From NCBI GenBank assembly GCA_016180285.1, contig JACPBO010000022.1, positions 1-37,733 on the forward strand: 37,733 bases of DNA. Reading direction: 5' to 3'. Under the pieces are notes generated by a model, which saw only the letters and a list, made by a program, of their open reading frames with translations, did not search any database and was not told the origin of the DNA. Position 1 is the stretch's first letter; each line of letters begins with the position of its first letter. Position numbers and translations under genes: made by a program. Origin of the DNA: Candidatus Woesearchaeota archaeon. GTDB lineage: Archaea > Nanobdellota > Nanobdellia > Woesearchaeales > JACPBO01. Below are positions 1 to 8,278 of this stretch, one piece after another.

Positions 1-295
1 CAGTTTCCAAGCACTAGAGGGAGCTAATTGTTTCTTTAATTTATTTTTTTACCATTTCAATAGAAATGGAGTCAACTCACAAGAGTTGACTTAACCCTAT
101 GAACTAAGTCAGTTTAGCGTTGTTCATCTTAACATTCTCCAGTCGTGAGTGGCAGTATGCTGTTCTTTTTGCTGGGCGCTCTACGATGCCATAAACAATA
201 TCAAACCCGGGACTCTGTCTTCATAAATATAATTTATCACTACTTAATAGTTAAATATAGAAAAGCTTAAATATGGGAGATATATATCTGCCAGT
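1..295. other. non-coding stretch with a strong hairpin
   Basis: No credible gene is seen on either strand; all frames are broken by short stops. It contains a perfect 8-bp inverted repeat, GTCAACTC (71-78) and GAGTTGAC (83-90), around an ACAA loop. On the minus strand an AT-rich box near 226-240 could be a promoter for a short RNA running through the hairpin. It might be a small structured RNA, the edge of something beyond the window, or plain spacer. On the + strand, the AT box near 264-274 lies about 26 nt before the first gene and could be its promoter. Confidence 0.35.
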
Positions 296-1006
296 ATGGT
301 CATGGACTTTATTTCAACGAAATTAAAATGGGCTAGAAGAGCAATCAGCTATATAATGGCGCCAACACTTTTAGTTTTAGCTGCGGCTGTTTGCAGCGGA
401 GAGGAAAGCACGCCAGTAAAGGCGCCTGAAAATACCAAGGGGTATTCTCTTATTGTTATTGATCTTAAGGCGCATCCGAAATTCGGAGGAGATGTAGCCA
501 ATATCGGCTATATTATCAATAAAACAATGGAAAAAGGCATGCCAGTGGTTACTGTAGAAACACCTCCTGGCCGGATAACCCTTGACGGGTGGACAACCAA
601 TGAATCTTATAGGAGCAAGCTGGAAAAATATTTTAATAACACATTCATGAAAAAAGAAGGGCTGAATCATTGCGCTTTCAGCAGCGGCAGCTTAGACGCT
701 CTTCTTCAGGGATTCGGGCACAAAAACCTGGTACTTGTGGGTGAAATTGGCGAGCATTGCGTCACAGAGGCAGCCAAATGCGCAATTGACAGAGGCTATG
801 AAGTTTACATGTCCGATGAAACATGCATAGACAGCCAAGACAAGTTATATTTTGATCCACCTAATGGAAAAAGGATTATGTACAATATAATGTCCACCAG
901 CCCGCTATCATATGCTGAAATCAATGTTTATAAAGATGTTATGTTGTGGGATCGATCTTCTAGCCTTGATTTTCAACGGCTGTTAAATTTGATAAATGCA
1001 AATTAA
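296..1006 (+). CDS. isochorismatase-family cysteine hydrolase, exported or membrane-anchored
   Basis: Protein of 236 residues with an isochorismatase-like (cysteine hydrolase) fold. The catalytic Asp is in SLIVIDL (D56), a Lys near 119-120 precedes the conserved AFSSGSLDALL segment, and the nucleophile is C155 in LVGEIGEHCVTEAA. The family hydrolyses amide or vinyl-ether bonds (nicotinamidase, isochorismatase, N-carbamoyl hydrolases); the substrate cannot be told from sequence. Residues about 18-34 are hydrophobic after an Arg-rich start, which suggests a signal peptide or anchor, unusual for this normally cytosolic family. The Cys in AAAVCSG does not fit a canonical lipobox because Val occupies -1. 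An in-frame ATG at 302 is an alternative start. Length is slightly above the usual 180-220 because of the leader. Confidence 0.8.
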   Translation: MVMDFISTKLKWARRAISYIMAPTLLVLAAAVCSGEESTPVKAPENTKGYSLIVIDLKAHPKFGGDVANIGYIINKTMEKGMPVVTVETPPGRITLDGWTTNESYRSKLEKYFNNTFMKKEGLNHCAFSSGSLDALLQGFGHKNLVLVGEIGEHCVTEAAKCAIDRGYEVYMSDETCIDSQDKLYFDPPNGKRIMYNIMSTSPLSYAEINVYKDVMLWDRSSSLDFQRLLNLINAN

Positions 1007-1070
1007 GGCATTAGAATTGCGCGCTACGTCATCACAATATTATAAAGAAAAACTAAATCATCATAGGATT

Positions 1071-1547
1071 TCAATCTTTTTTCTTTAAAAAGTGAACTAT
1101 TAAAATCAAAACTCCTATTGTAACAGCAGAATCCGCAACATTGAACGCAGGCCATACTCTGAAGTCAATGAAATCAACAACATAGCCCAAAAATATCCTG
1201 TCAATTAGGTTGCCAACTGCGCCGCCGAGGATCAGAGATAAGGCAATGGCTGTTGTTTTATTTTTTATTATTTTGTCATAATTATACAGAATAACTCCAA
1301 TTACGATTACAGAGGTCCAAATCAAAACAGAATTAAAATTCCTGAACAATCCAAACCCCGCGCCCGTGTTCTGAATATGGGTGAAATAGGCGATGTTCTT
1401 TATTATAGGCAGGGATTGGCTTAATGCCAGATAATTTTTAATTAAGAATTTTGTGATTTGGTCAAAAAGAACAACCAAGATGGGCATTAAAAAAAACATT
1501 AGAGAACTGTTTGCGTCTTTTTTGTCTTCTTTCTGAATTTTTTTCAT
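1071..1547 (-). CDS. lspA: lipoprotein signal peptidase (signal peptidase II)
   Basis: Membrane aspartic protease that removes the signal peptide of prolipoproteins just before the lipidated Cys. The 158-residue form has four predicted membrane helices and the family signatures NTGAGFGLF, GNLIDR (catalytic D116) and FNVADSAV (catalytic D139). The ATG at 1547 is chosen because it opens MKKIQKED, fits the normal family length and lies about 26 nt from an AT-rich promoter box (minus strand, about 1563-1581); an upstream in-frame extension to 1619 is probably not translated. LspA is a mainly bacterial enzyme, so its presence between archaeal genes suggests acquisition. A good lipobox is found in the protein at 24093. 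Confidence 0.93.
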   Translation of the reverse strand: MKKIQKEDKKDANSSLMFFLMPILVVLFDQITKFLIKNYLALSQSLPIIKNIAYFTHIQNTGAGFGLFRNFNSVLIWTSVIVIGVILYNYDKIIKNKTTAIALSLILGGAVGNLIDRIFLGYVVDFIDFRVWPAFNVADSAVTIGVLILIVHFLKKKD

Positions 1548-1647
1548 TATTTGTTTTATTTTCAATATACTATAAAAAACTTTCTCTAAATTAAGGATTG
1601 AAAGACGAAATCTCAACATTTATAAATCCAAGCCATTTATGCCTGCT

Positions 1648-2412
1648 ATGCCGATAAAAAAGAAATGCGATATCTGCGCAAAAGATGTTTCTCTTAACAG
1701 GTTATTTGAGGCTGAAATTATAGCGCCTGAGTTGCTGGATCATATCAGGAATTCCCTGCCTTACATAACCACAAAAAGCGCTATATGCGACGAATGCCTT
1801 GAAAATTCAAGATATAAATATGTGAGCCATATTCTTGAAGAAGGCAAAAATGGAATTACAAAGCTCGAAAAAGAAGTAGCAAGAAGCATCAGGCGGCATA
1901 ATGCGCTCTCGCAGGACATTGAAAAAGAATTTCAAAAAGAGCTTACGTTTGGCGAAAAAATTGCTGATAAGGTTGCAGAAGTTGGCGGAAGCTGGAGATT
2001 TATATTCGGTTTTTTGGCATTTATAGCTTTATGGATTATCGTTAATCTGATCTTTTTAGCTGCCGGGGCATTTGACCCTTTTCCATTCATTCTTTTAAAC
2101 CTGGCGTTATCCTGCATTGCTGCCCTCCAAGCTCCTGTTATTATGATGAGCCAGAAAAGGCAGGAAGAAAGAGACAGGTTAAGGGCGCAGATGGATTATA
2201 AAGTCAATCTCAAAGCAGAATTAGAGATCCAGCATTTGCATGAAAAGCTTGACTTGCTGTTAAAGCACCAATGGGGCAGATTGATGGAGATACAAAGAAT
2301 GCAGGTGGAAATGCTGTCAAATAAAAACATTAAAGCTCCGAAGGAGCAGTTTAATGGAAATGTAAAAAGCGCAGATGCAAGCCCGCCTGAGAAAAATGTC
2401 AGAAATGTTTAA
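1648..2412 (+). CDS. zinc-finger plus DUF1003 membrane protein
   Basis: The N-terminus has two CxxC pairs (KCDICAKD and SAICDECLE), a likely zinc-binding knuckle. A helical linker follows, then a DUF1003 region with two membrane helices around FIFGFLAFIALWIIVNLIF and FPFILLNLALSCIAALQAP, and the family-typical tail IMMSQKRQEERDRLRAQMD-YKVNLKAELEI. Function of DUF1003 is unknown. A TATA-like box at 1619-1626 lies about 25 nt before the ATG at 1648, so that start (MPIKKKCDIC) is preferred; ATG at 1639 is the alternative. It is divergent from lspA. Confidence 0.8.
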   Translation: MPIKKKCDICAKDVSLNRLFEAEIIAPELLDHIRNSLPYITTKSAICDECLENSRYKYVSHILEEGKNGITKLEKEVARSIRRHNALSQDIEKEFQKELTFGEKIADKVAEVGGSWRFIFGFLAFIALWIIVNLIFLAAGAFDPFPFILLNLALSCIAALQAPVIMMSQKRQEERDRLRAQMDYKVNLKAELEIQHLHEKLDLLLKHQWGRLMEIQRMQVEMLSNKNIKAPKEQFNGNVKSADASPPEKNVRNV

Positions 2413-2442
2413 TCAGTTTAAACTAGTGGCATGCCTTTAAAT

Positions 2443-2691
2443 TCAATCATAAATATTTCTTCTATGGCCCACTTTCAAAATTTGAATTTTATTGCCTTCA
2501 ATTTCAAAAATAACCCTGTAATCGCCCACCCTTAACCTATATCCTTCAGTTCCCTTCAGCTTCTTAATATCTTTTAAATAAGGATCCTCAGACAGCTCTG
2601 AAACTTTTTTTTCGATTCTTCTATGGATGGATGCCTCAAGTTTTTTTAACTCATCATAGGCTTTTTCATCCCATATTATGCTGAAATGCAT
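2443..2691 (-). CDS. RelE/ParE-family toxin
   Basis: An 82-residue protein with the complete RelE signature: the N-terminal helix WDEKAYDELKKL, the basic strand segment YRLRVGDYRVIFEI and the C-terminal VGHRRNIYD. Members are mostly ribosome-dependent mRNA endonucleases. It lies downstream of its antitoxin with a one-base TAATG overlap at 2691, the standard arrangement of a toxin-antitoxin operon. Confidence 0.88.
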   Translation of the reverse strand: MHFSIIWDEKAYDELKKLEASIHRRIEKKVSELSEDPYLKDIKKLKGTEGYRLRVGDYRVIFEIEGNKIQILKVGHRRNIYD

Positions 2692-2909
2692 TACAAACCA
2701 AGCCTCGTTTTAACTTCCTCATGAGTTATAAATTTCCCGGCTTTTATTCTTTTTCTTGCCTCTTCTATTTCTTTCTTAGTTTTTTCATTTAATTCAAGAT
2801 CATCTTCAAGCATCCTTTCTATTATTTCATTGTACGTATCCCTTTTGAAGAGCTTCATGCTTTCCAATATTGTTTTTACATTATTTGATATTTGTATTGT
2901 TGTGGTCAT
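2691..2909 (-). CDS. antitoxin partner of the RelE-type toxin
   Basis: A 72-residue charged protein. Its N-terminal TTTIQISNNVKTILESMK resembles a ribbon-helix-helix DNA-binding segment, and the acidic/basic helical tail is typical of toxin-wrapping regions. It precedes the toxin gene and overlaps it by one base. A strong ribosome binding site (AGGAGGC) and a repeated box upstream support autoregulation by the pair. Confidence 0.8.
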   Translation of the reverse strand: MTTTIQISNNVKTILESMKLFKRDTYNEIIERMLEDDLELNEKTKKEIEEARKRIKAGKFITHEEVKTRLGL

Positions 2910-2911
2910 TT

Positions 2912-2965
2912 TATATAGCCTCCTGTAGAGTGCTATAACTGGCTATAATATATAAACCTTACGGA
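2912..2965 (-). promoter_or_regulatory. promoter and candidate operator of the toxin-antitoxin pair
   Basis: Read on the minus strand this segment holds a TATA box (TTTATATATT), then two direct copies of TTATAGC separated by CAG, then AGGAGGC before the antitoxin ATG. Direct or inverted boxes between TATA and start are the usual binding sites of antitoxin repressors; the role here is inferred. Confidence 0.5.
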
Positions 2966-2978
2966 TTTTAAGAAAAAT

Positions 2979-3398
2979 TTACCATCCTTTCTTGAACTTA
3001 TACCCTTCATCGCCCTGTATCAGCCTTTCAACTGTCTTGAGCCTTTGGTCAATTGCATCAAGCGTTGCTTTAATCGCATCAAGCTTGCTTGCTAATAAGT
3101 CTATGTCCCGGTTTGTGCCTGTCGGCTGCTGATATGGCTGTGAAGATCCAAACTGCCTCTGTGTTGCTGATGAAGGAACAGAAGCAAAAGACTGCCCCAT
3201 AGATTGCTGCGGATAAGGTGAAAATGCTTCAGGAGCTGAGGCATTCTGGCCATAAGACGGCAAGCCAAGATCATCCCTCTGCTGAGGCGGATATCCCTGG
3301 TCAAAACCCTGTCCAAAGTCCTGGCCTAAATCAGCTGCAAGATCCTTGCTGAAATCTGCTGCCTCCTCTTTCTTCCTTCCGAACCACAGAAAAGCCAT
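2979..3398 (-). CDS. Gln/Pro-rich protein with C-terminal coiled coil, unknown function
   Basis: A 139-residue protein starting MAFLWFGRKK. Residues about 15-85 are low complexity (Gln, Gly, Pro, Tyr, Ser) and probably disordered. The C-terminal DIDLLASKLDAIKATLDAID-QRLKTVERLIQ is a heptad coiled coil. The ATG at 3398 has a GAGGTG site a few bases upstream, so it is preferred over the in-frame GTG at 3404. The layout (short start, flexible linker, oligomerising helix) suggests a scaffold or adaptor. No family recognised. Confidence 0.65.
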   Translation of the reverse strand: MAFLWFGRKKEEAADFSKDLAADLGQDFGQGFDQGYPPQQRDDLGLPSYGQNASAPEAFSPYPQQSMGQSFASVPSSATQRQFGSSQPYQQPTGTNRDIDLLASKLDAIKATLDAIDQRLKTVERLIQGDEGYKFKKGW

Positions 3399-3466
3399 AA
3401 ACACCTCTTTTAGTGGTTTAATTTGTTTTTATTATTTAAATTTGTTGGTTTTTATGCATATTAAAA

Positions 3467-4036
3467 TTAGCCAATTACCGCTAATCCGCCCCGTGCATTC
3501 AATAAATTTGTCTGCCTTTTTGAGAATTCGAGCAGATCATCCAGTGTTTTTTTCTCTTTATTGGATAAAATGCCATTTTGTGCATCAGCAACCCTAATAT
3601 CATGCACAATTTCAGGAATAACCATGTCAACAAAATTATACGCATCTATTAAATTTTTAGATTTAGAAAAAACAGAAAGGTAATGCGAGACAAGCCTATC
3701 TTTCAGCGCCTCAATATTTTTAATATAGCCATATCCCGCCTCGATATATTCCTGAGCTTCATTTAATACCGATAATTCTTCCAACAGAATATATGCTTTG
3801 TTGCCCTCATGATCAGTTAATGGCTTTTCAGGAACAGCAGCAATTCCGCCATCAACTTCTTCTAACTGAAACTTCATCGACTTTAATGCCGCAACTATGC
3901 ACTCACGATGAGCGTTGATTCTGTCATAATCATATCTTAAGCAATATAAAATGCCTCCGCCCCTATCAGGATTTTTTTCTGCGAGATTGAACCGTTCCCA
4001 TAAAGTTTTAGCCATTTTGCCCCTCTCAGAACCCAT
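3467..4036 (-). CDS. hypothetical soluble helical protein
   Basis: A protein of 189 residues, mostly predicted helical, without membrane segments or recognised motifs. Two starts are possible: ATG 4036 and ATG 4015 (MAKTLWERF), the latter only a few bases after GAGGGG. It stands alone between two minus-strand genes. No function can be assigned. Confidence 0.6.
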   Translation of the reverse strand: MGSERGKMAKTLWERFNLAEKNPDRGGGILYCLRYDYDRINAHRECIVAALKSMKFQLEEVDGGIAAVPEKPLTDHEGNKAYILLEELSVLNEAQEYIEAGYGYIKNIEALKDRLVSHYLSVFSKSKNLIDAYNFVDMVIPEIVHDIRVADAQNGILSNKEKKTLDDLLEFSKRQTNLLNARGGLAVIG

Positions 4037-4089
4037 GCTGAGGTCACGACCACCTCTTTATTTATGAAAATATATTCTAATTTAAAAAC

Positions 4090-4800
4090 TTATCGAATTT
4101 GACAACTTCTGCAAAGCTTATTTATGGGGCATTCTGTGCATATCGGAATCTTTTTGCAGTAATTCTTCCCCAATTCAACCAGTAATGCATGGTATTCATT
4201 GAAAACTTTTATTTTTTCATTGTTATTTTTTATGTTTAAATTTTTTAAAAAAACATCCTGCAGTTCGTCATACTTTATTTGTTCTTTAGCATTAAAAATC
4301 CTTGAATAAATCCTTTTTGTGTAGGCATCAATTACAAAGATTGGCTTCTGGAAAGCGTACAGAATGATGGAATCAGCTGTTTCTGGCCCGATGCCATTTA
4401 CTGGCAATAGTTTTTTTCTTAACTCTTCTGGCGGTAATTTTTTTAATTTTTCCATAGAATTCATTGATAAAAAATCAGCCATTATCTTCAGTCTTTCTGC
4501 TTTCTGGTTGTAATAGCCTGAAGGCCTGATCAGCTCCGCTAATCTGCCTTTTTTTATTTTTTTCAGTTTTTCAAGGTCAATTAACTTATTTTTACTCAGA
4601 TTATAAAGCGCTTTCTCAACATTCTTCCAGCTTGTATTTTGGGTAAGTATTGCTCCGATTACGATCTCAAGCCTGTGCTTGTCATTTCTGGGATCTCCTG
4701 AATGATGCATTGTTTTATGGCCAGAAATGGTCAAAGGCCACCAGCCCTGCGGGCCGAAAGATGAGTGAAGTTTGTTGTAAATTAGTTGTATTTGGCTCAT
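4090..4800 (-). CDS. endonuclease III-like DNA glycosylase (HhH-GPD, 4Fe-4S)
   Basis: Base-excision-repair glycosylase of 236 residues. The helix-hairpin-helix is LLPVNGIGPETADSI (133-145), the catalytic Asp is D158 in FVIDAYTKR, and the iron-sulphur cluster is C215-x5-C221-x2-C224-x5-C230. The GWWP motif near the N-terminus and Glu (E140) in place of the catalytic Lys of classical endonuclease III match the COG2231-type subfamily, which would be expected to act without the Lys Schiff-base chemistry. The damaged base recognised is unknown. Confidence 0.85.
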   Translation of the reverse strand: MSQIQLIYNKLHSSFGPQGWWPLTISGHKTMHHSGDPRNDKHRLEIVIGAILTQNTSWKNVEKALYNLSKNKLIDLEKLKKIKKGRLAELIRPSGYYNQKAERLKIMADFLSMNSMEKLKKLPPEELRKKLLPVNGIGPETADSIILYAFQKPIFVIDAYTKRIYSRIFNAKEQIKYDELQDVFLKNLNIKNNNEKIKVFNEYHALLVELGKNYCKKIPICTECPINKLCRSCQIR

Positions 4801-4828
4801 AAAATAAAAAAATAAGGATTAGTATTTA

Positions 4829-5647
4829 TTATTTTTGCTTGATCATCTGCCAAAATCTTCCTGGTTGACTGAATCTGCTGTGAAAATAAGATTCACTCCA
4901 ATATTTTAATTCGCCATTTATTTTCTCTTCAGGGTTTATGTTTCTGATATTCTCGATCATTCTATATTTGTCGAGTTCTTCTTTATTCCCCGAAAAAACA
5001 GACATAATATCAGGATAGACTGCTGATAAAGAGGCCATCAAAATAAATTTTTCAAAATCGTCCCCTTTTTCCATAGTGTGCCTTTTTAAAATCCGATAAG
5101 ATCCTAAAAATTTCTTTGCTGCCCTATGGTTTTCGCGATTTAAATCAGTGCCGCATGACCTATGGTCTGCAAAAGGAACTTTCTCTTTTTTCCTTTTTAA
5201 GTCTAAATACGCCATCATGTTCTGCATTAATTCTTCAACTAAGGGCTTGTCATTTTTAATTAAATAACAAGATTTGTCATGAGAGGCCAGTAAAAAACAT
5301 AATGCTCTTTTTTTATCAAGATTATAAGGATATGCTACGGGAATATCTCCGTCATATTTGGGTTTTTTCAATACAAATATTCCTTTATATGCAAGAAAGA
5401 TTTTACCGTTGCCTTCCTCCATTAGTTCTTCAATATCACCTATATATTCTCCAGTTTTTTCTTTTGTTTCTTTTTCTAGCTTTTCAATTAGTCCGCATTC
5501 TTTTATTCTATTTTTTAAGGATGTTATCATCTTGTGAGGATCGTCAACAAAAAATAGACTTTTCTCATTAGAATATTCAGGACCAACAAAGTTAGCTTCT
5601 TTAACATTAAAGAGGTCTTCTTTTAAATTCTTTTTAGTTTTTGTCAT
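4829..5647 (-). CDS. hypothetical protein
   Basis: A 272-residue soluble protein, Lys/Glu-rich, with no recognised motif. A conserved-looking core runs from about residue 85 (KIFLAYKGIFVLKK) to 185, including HRSCGTDLNRENHRAAKKF. A weak TATA-like run lies at 5685-5697 on the minus strand. Neighbouring genes (a glycosylase and S8e) give no clear hint of function. Confidence 0.6.
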   Translation of the reverse strand: MTKTKKNLKEDLFNVKEANFVGPEYSNEKSLFFVDDPHKMITSLKNRIKECGLIEKLEKETKEKTGEYIGDIEELMEEGNGKIFLAYKGIFVLKKPKYDGDIPVAYPYNLDKKRALCFLLASHDKSCYLIKNDKPLVEELMQNMMAYLDLKRKKEKVPFADHRSCGTDLNRENHRAAKKFLGSYRILKRHTMEKGDDFEKFILMASLSAVYPDIMSVFSGNKEELDKYRMIENIRNINPEEKINGELKYWSESYFHSRFSQPGRFWQMIKQK

Positions 5648-5752
5648 TTTGTCAAACCTTAAGTTAGTTGTTCAAAACTAAAGTTTCATTTTAAAAAGGT
5701 TTATTCACCGCTATTTAAATCTTTCTATTTCTTAACCACTTAAAAGTAACAC

Positions 5753-6133
5753 TTAAGAAATCAGCACAGCATCAACTGATCCATTCTGCCCAGGCCTTGA
5801 CATGATCCTTGCCTTGCCTGCCTCTGTGTCTATGATCGTTCCTTTTGTCATTATATTCCTTCTTACATAGTGCCTATTTGCAGGATTCTCTGTTATTGTC
5901 TTTATCTTAGCTTTGACATATTTTTTTGTTTTCGGGTCATAAACATTTGCAATGTCAGTTGAAAGAAGCCTCTGCTTTATCATTCCGCCCATAGCCCTGA
6001 CTATTCTTTTTCTCAACTCGCCTAATTTTGTCAAAGAAGGCTCTCTAGCTAGCTCATGCAGCTTTTTCTTCCTGTAATCCTTGATTCTTCCGCCGCTCGC
6101 TTTTGTATTGGATCTGAATTGCGTCAATGCCAT
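5753..6133 (-). CDS. rps8e: small-subunit ribosomal protein S8e
   Basis: A 126-residue archaeal/eukaryotic-type 30S protein. The N-terminus has the conserved (T/S)GGRIKDYRKKK segment, and the end has KGTIIDTEAGKARIMSRPGQ-NGSVDAVL as in archaeal S8e. Length is as expected. A TATA box (TTTATAAA, minus strand, about 6150-6163) sits about 25 nt ahead of the ATG, so transcription is likely leaderless or nearly so. It is divergent from the gene at 6243. Confidence 0.96.
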   Translation of the reverse strand: MALTQFRSNTKASGGRIKDYRKKKLHELAREPSLTKLGELRKRIVRAMGGMIKQRLLSTDIANVYDPKTKKYVKAKIKTITENPANRHYVRRNIMTKGTIIDTEAGKARIMSRPGQNGSVDAVLIS

Positions 6134-6242
6134 AAACTGAGAAAAAGCGCCTTATTTATAAAGTTTTTGATTTATATTTTAATTACTTTATAAAAGTTAC
6201 AGATTAGAAAAATTTAAATAAGAGCCGCTTTTTTACTAATAT

Positions 6243-6797
6243 ATGACTAAAGCATTAATAACACTCGGATATCATTATGGAGAAATAGACTGGGGCAGGG
6301 CTGTCAGGGAAGAGTATTTAATAAGGAATCTTAAGGGAGACAGAAATATAGCTTTCCACGAAATTAAGGGTAGCAATGTCAAAACAGGAGACCACTGCAA
6401 GAGCTCCGAACGGGAAACTACAAGAAAAATCAAGGAAGAGTGCTTTGATCTTTTGCTGGACATTCATTGCGGTTTTGACACAGGATCAAGCTACTTGGAT
6501 AAAAAATATTATGGCATAGACTGCAATGTCATTGAAAGAGTAAGGTGCTTGGACAGCATTAAAACATACAAGAGTGAACCTGTGTTCGATGCTGAACTGA
6601 ACGAGTTCATATATGCCGGCATTCCAAATGCTTTGATCGATGCTTTTTTCTTTAAAAATGGGTTGTATACGGGCAGAGGCCTGAATGATACAAATTATTC
6701 AGAGCTAATAAAGATAGTCTCAGAAGAAGATCGTAAGAAATTATTGGAAGAAACTTTGGCTTTAATCAACAAGATATATGACGCGCATCAGAATTAA
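6243..6797 (+). CDS. hypothetical protein, possibly zinc carboxypeptidase-like
   Basis: A 184-residue protein. GYHYGEIDWG near the N-terminus contains HxxE, and DLLLDIHCGFD contains a later His, an arrangement reminiscent of M14 or succinylglutamate desuccinylase-type zinc hydrolases. This resemblance is weak: the rest is not recognisable and the protein is short for that family. A TATA-like box at 6210-6222 lies about 25 nt upstream. It is convergent with L10e and overlaps its stop region by a few bases. Confidence 0.6.
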   Translation: MTKALITLGYHYGEIDWGRAVREEYLIRNLKGDRNIAFHEIKGSNVKTGDHCKSSERETTRKIKEECFDLLLDIHCGFDTGSSYLDKKYYGIDCNVIERVRCLDSIKTYKSEPVFDAELNEFIYAGIPNALIDAFFFKNGLYTGRGLNDTNYSELIKIVSEEDRKKLLEETLALINKIYDAHQN

Positions 6798-7321
6798 TTT
6801 TTATTCTCAACAACTTCAATAAGGCATCTGCATGGCAGCTTTCTCTTCGCCCTTGACAGCGCCTCTTTCCCTAATTTAAGATTCTGCTTGTCTGTTTTTA
6901 AAGTGAATATGATCTTGCCTTTCTTAACCTGAGCAGCTATGCCAACGGGCTTTCCAAAAGGCTTTGCCATTCCCTGGCTCATCCTGTCTGCTCCTGCTCC
7001 TGATGCAAGAGGATTCTCCCTCAAAATATGGTGGGGATACATTCTTATCTGGTAGAAATAGCCGCTTTTTCCCAGAGCTTCTTCAAGTATCTTGTTTGAG
7101 GATGCCCTTGCGCTTTCAATTGCATTGTGCCTTATCTGCAGGGAATCCTGCGAAATAAGGTTCATTGTAAGCTGGAATTTCTTGCTAACATCGCCCATAT
7201 TATACCTTACAACATGGCTTGTGGGTGAGGCTCTGACATAAGACAGCTTCCTGTATTTGCTCTTTCTTGTGTAAGGCCTTTCCAAAAACCTGTATGATAC
7301 GCCTTTTCTTAGCTTTGCCAT
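6794..7321 (-). CDS. rpl10e: large-subunit ribosomal protein L10e (uL16 family)
   Basis: A 175-residue archaeal L10e/L16. Recognisable segments are RPYTRKSKYRKLSYVRASP, FYQIRMYPHHILRENPLASG-AGADRMSQGM and FGKPVGIAAQVKKGKIIFTL. It contributes to the peptidyl-transferase and A-site region of the 50S subunit. The promoter on the minus strand has an AT box at about 7343-7357, preceded by an element also found near the HAD gene. Confidence 0.96.
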   Translation of the reverse strand: MAKLRKGVSYRFLERPYTRKSKYRKLSYVRASPTSHVVRYNMGDVSKKFQLTMNLISQDSLQIRHNAIESARASSNKILEEALGKSGYFYQIRMYPHHILRENPLASGAGADRMSQGMAKPFGKPVGIAAQVKKGKIIFTLKTDKQNLKLGKEALSRAKRKLPCRCLIEVVENKN

Positions 7322-7350
7322 AATAAAAGAGATTTGGGAGTTGTTTTTAA

Positions 7351-7372
7351 ATGTTTTGGTTTAACAAAAGCT
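7351..7372 (-). promoter_or_regulatory. upstream element shared with the HAD gene promoter
   Basis: On the minus strand this reads AGCTTTTG, TTAAAC, CAAAACAT. It matches 19 of 22 bases with the + strand element at 10347-10368 and, as there, runs directly into a TATA box. It may be a shared promoter-proximal binding site; the function is inferred from position only. Confidence 0.35.
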
Positions 7373-7419
7373 AAAAATGAAGCGAAAGATTTATATATGC
7401 GTATCGGCATTATAGAAAT

Positions 7420-7581
7420 ATGCCGGAATCATCTTTAATGAGTTTGTTGCTGTATTTGGGTACCGGCGGGACTGCAATGTATTTATTTTTTGCAGGATTA
7501 ATAATGCTGGGCCTGACATTCTTCATGTTCCTGATTCTTTTTGAGGTCTATCAGTCAGCCAAAGAAACAGCATTGTCTTAA
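7420..7581 (+). CDS. small membrane protein (53 aa)
   Basis: A short gene starting MPESSLMSLLLYLGTG and ending YQSAKETALS. It contains one or two hydrophobic segments (GTAMYLFFAGLIMLGLTFF, MFLILFEVY). A TATA box (TTTATATATG, about 7388-7400) lies some 25 nt before the ATG, which supports real transcription. The stop is one base before the ATG of the next membrane gene, so the two are probably cotranscribed and the small protein may be a partner. No family recognised. Confidence 0.65.
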   Translation: MPESSLMSLLLYLGTGGTAMYLFFAGLIMLGLTFFMFLILFEVYQSAKETALS

Positions 7582-7582
7582 A

Positions 7583-8278
7583 ATGATCCTTGTGTTTAAA
7601 ATCATTTTCCTGCTTATTCTTTTCGGTATAACTTTTGCATTCATTCCCAACTTCACATATGTTCAGGTTAAGAAGCTGCTGGTCTACCATAAATATAAAG
7701 ATGAAGCCTTTAAAAGAAGATTCCCCAAAGTTATGAAAGTTTACCTTACTGCGGGCTTGACCTTGGGAATAGTTTTTGCATTCCTAATGTCCCCGGCTTT
7801 AAATCCAAAAATAGAAGATACGCCCGGTAATAACTTTATCCCAAAAAATTACACTGAACTATTCAGCCTGTCTTTTTTGGTTTCTTTTTCTTTAGTGATA
7901 ATATTGAGAATATCCAGCCTGTTAAACAAGTCAAAAATATTGGCAAAAATTCTTTCTAAAAAAGCAAAGAAAGAACTGTTGGCAAGGTCAAATAAGGGCG
8001 ATTACAGCGGGTTAAAGAGAGAAATAGAATCCTTTTTATTTTCCCTTTTTCTTGCTTCCTTGCTCAGCATAATGGTTTACTTTTTCTATAGGCTGATTTT
8101 TGAGCCTCAGTCCTTAATACAATTGCCCTCTGTGCAGCTGACATTTCAAAATCTTGTGAATTACTTCCTTTTCGTTGTTTTATTTGTTATATCATTAGCC
8201 ATTATCACGGCAATCGGGGAAGGCTTATTGTCTTATTTTGGCGTCTACCCCAAATGCGATGAAGAATCGAGGGAATAA
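7583..8278 (+). CDS. polytopic membrane protein, unknown function
   Basis: Start ATG 7583 (MILVFKII) lies one base after the upstream stop. The 231 residues hold about five hydrophobic segments: residues about 1-20, 55-75, 98-118, 165-190 and 205-225, with a basic loop between the third and fourth (KSKILAKILSKKAKKELLAR). No motif identifies a transporter or enzyme. Cotranscription with the 53-aa gene is likely. Confidence 0.65.
   Translation: MILVFKIIFLLILFGITFAFIPNFTYVQVKKLLVYHKYKDEAFKRRFPKVMKVYLTAGLTLGIVFAFLMSPALNPKIEDTPGNNFIPKNYTELFSLSFLVSFSLVIILRISSLLNKSKILAKILSKKAKKELLARSNKGDYSGLKREIESFLFSLFLASLLSIMVYFFYRLIFEPQSLIQLPSVQLTFQNLVNYFLFVVLFVISLAIITAIGEGLLSYFGVYPKCDEESRE

Noticed and set aside
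380-400. Lipobox in the isochorismatase-like protein
   Set aside because: AAVC has Val at -1, which LspA-type lipoboxes do not tolerate well; an uncleaved anchor or ordinary signal peptide is likelier.
2443-2909. Toxin-antitoxin pair as the novel system
   Set aside because: Both proteins match known RelE and ribbon-helix-helix types in the usual order.
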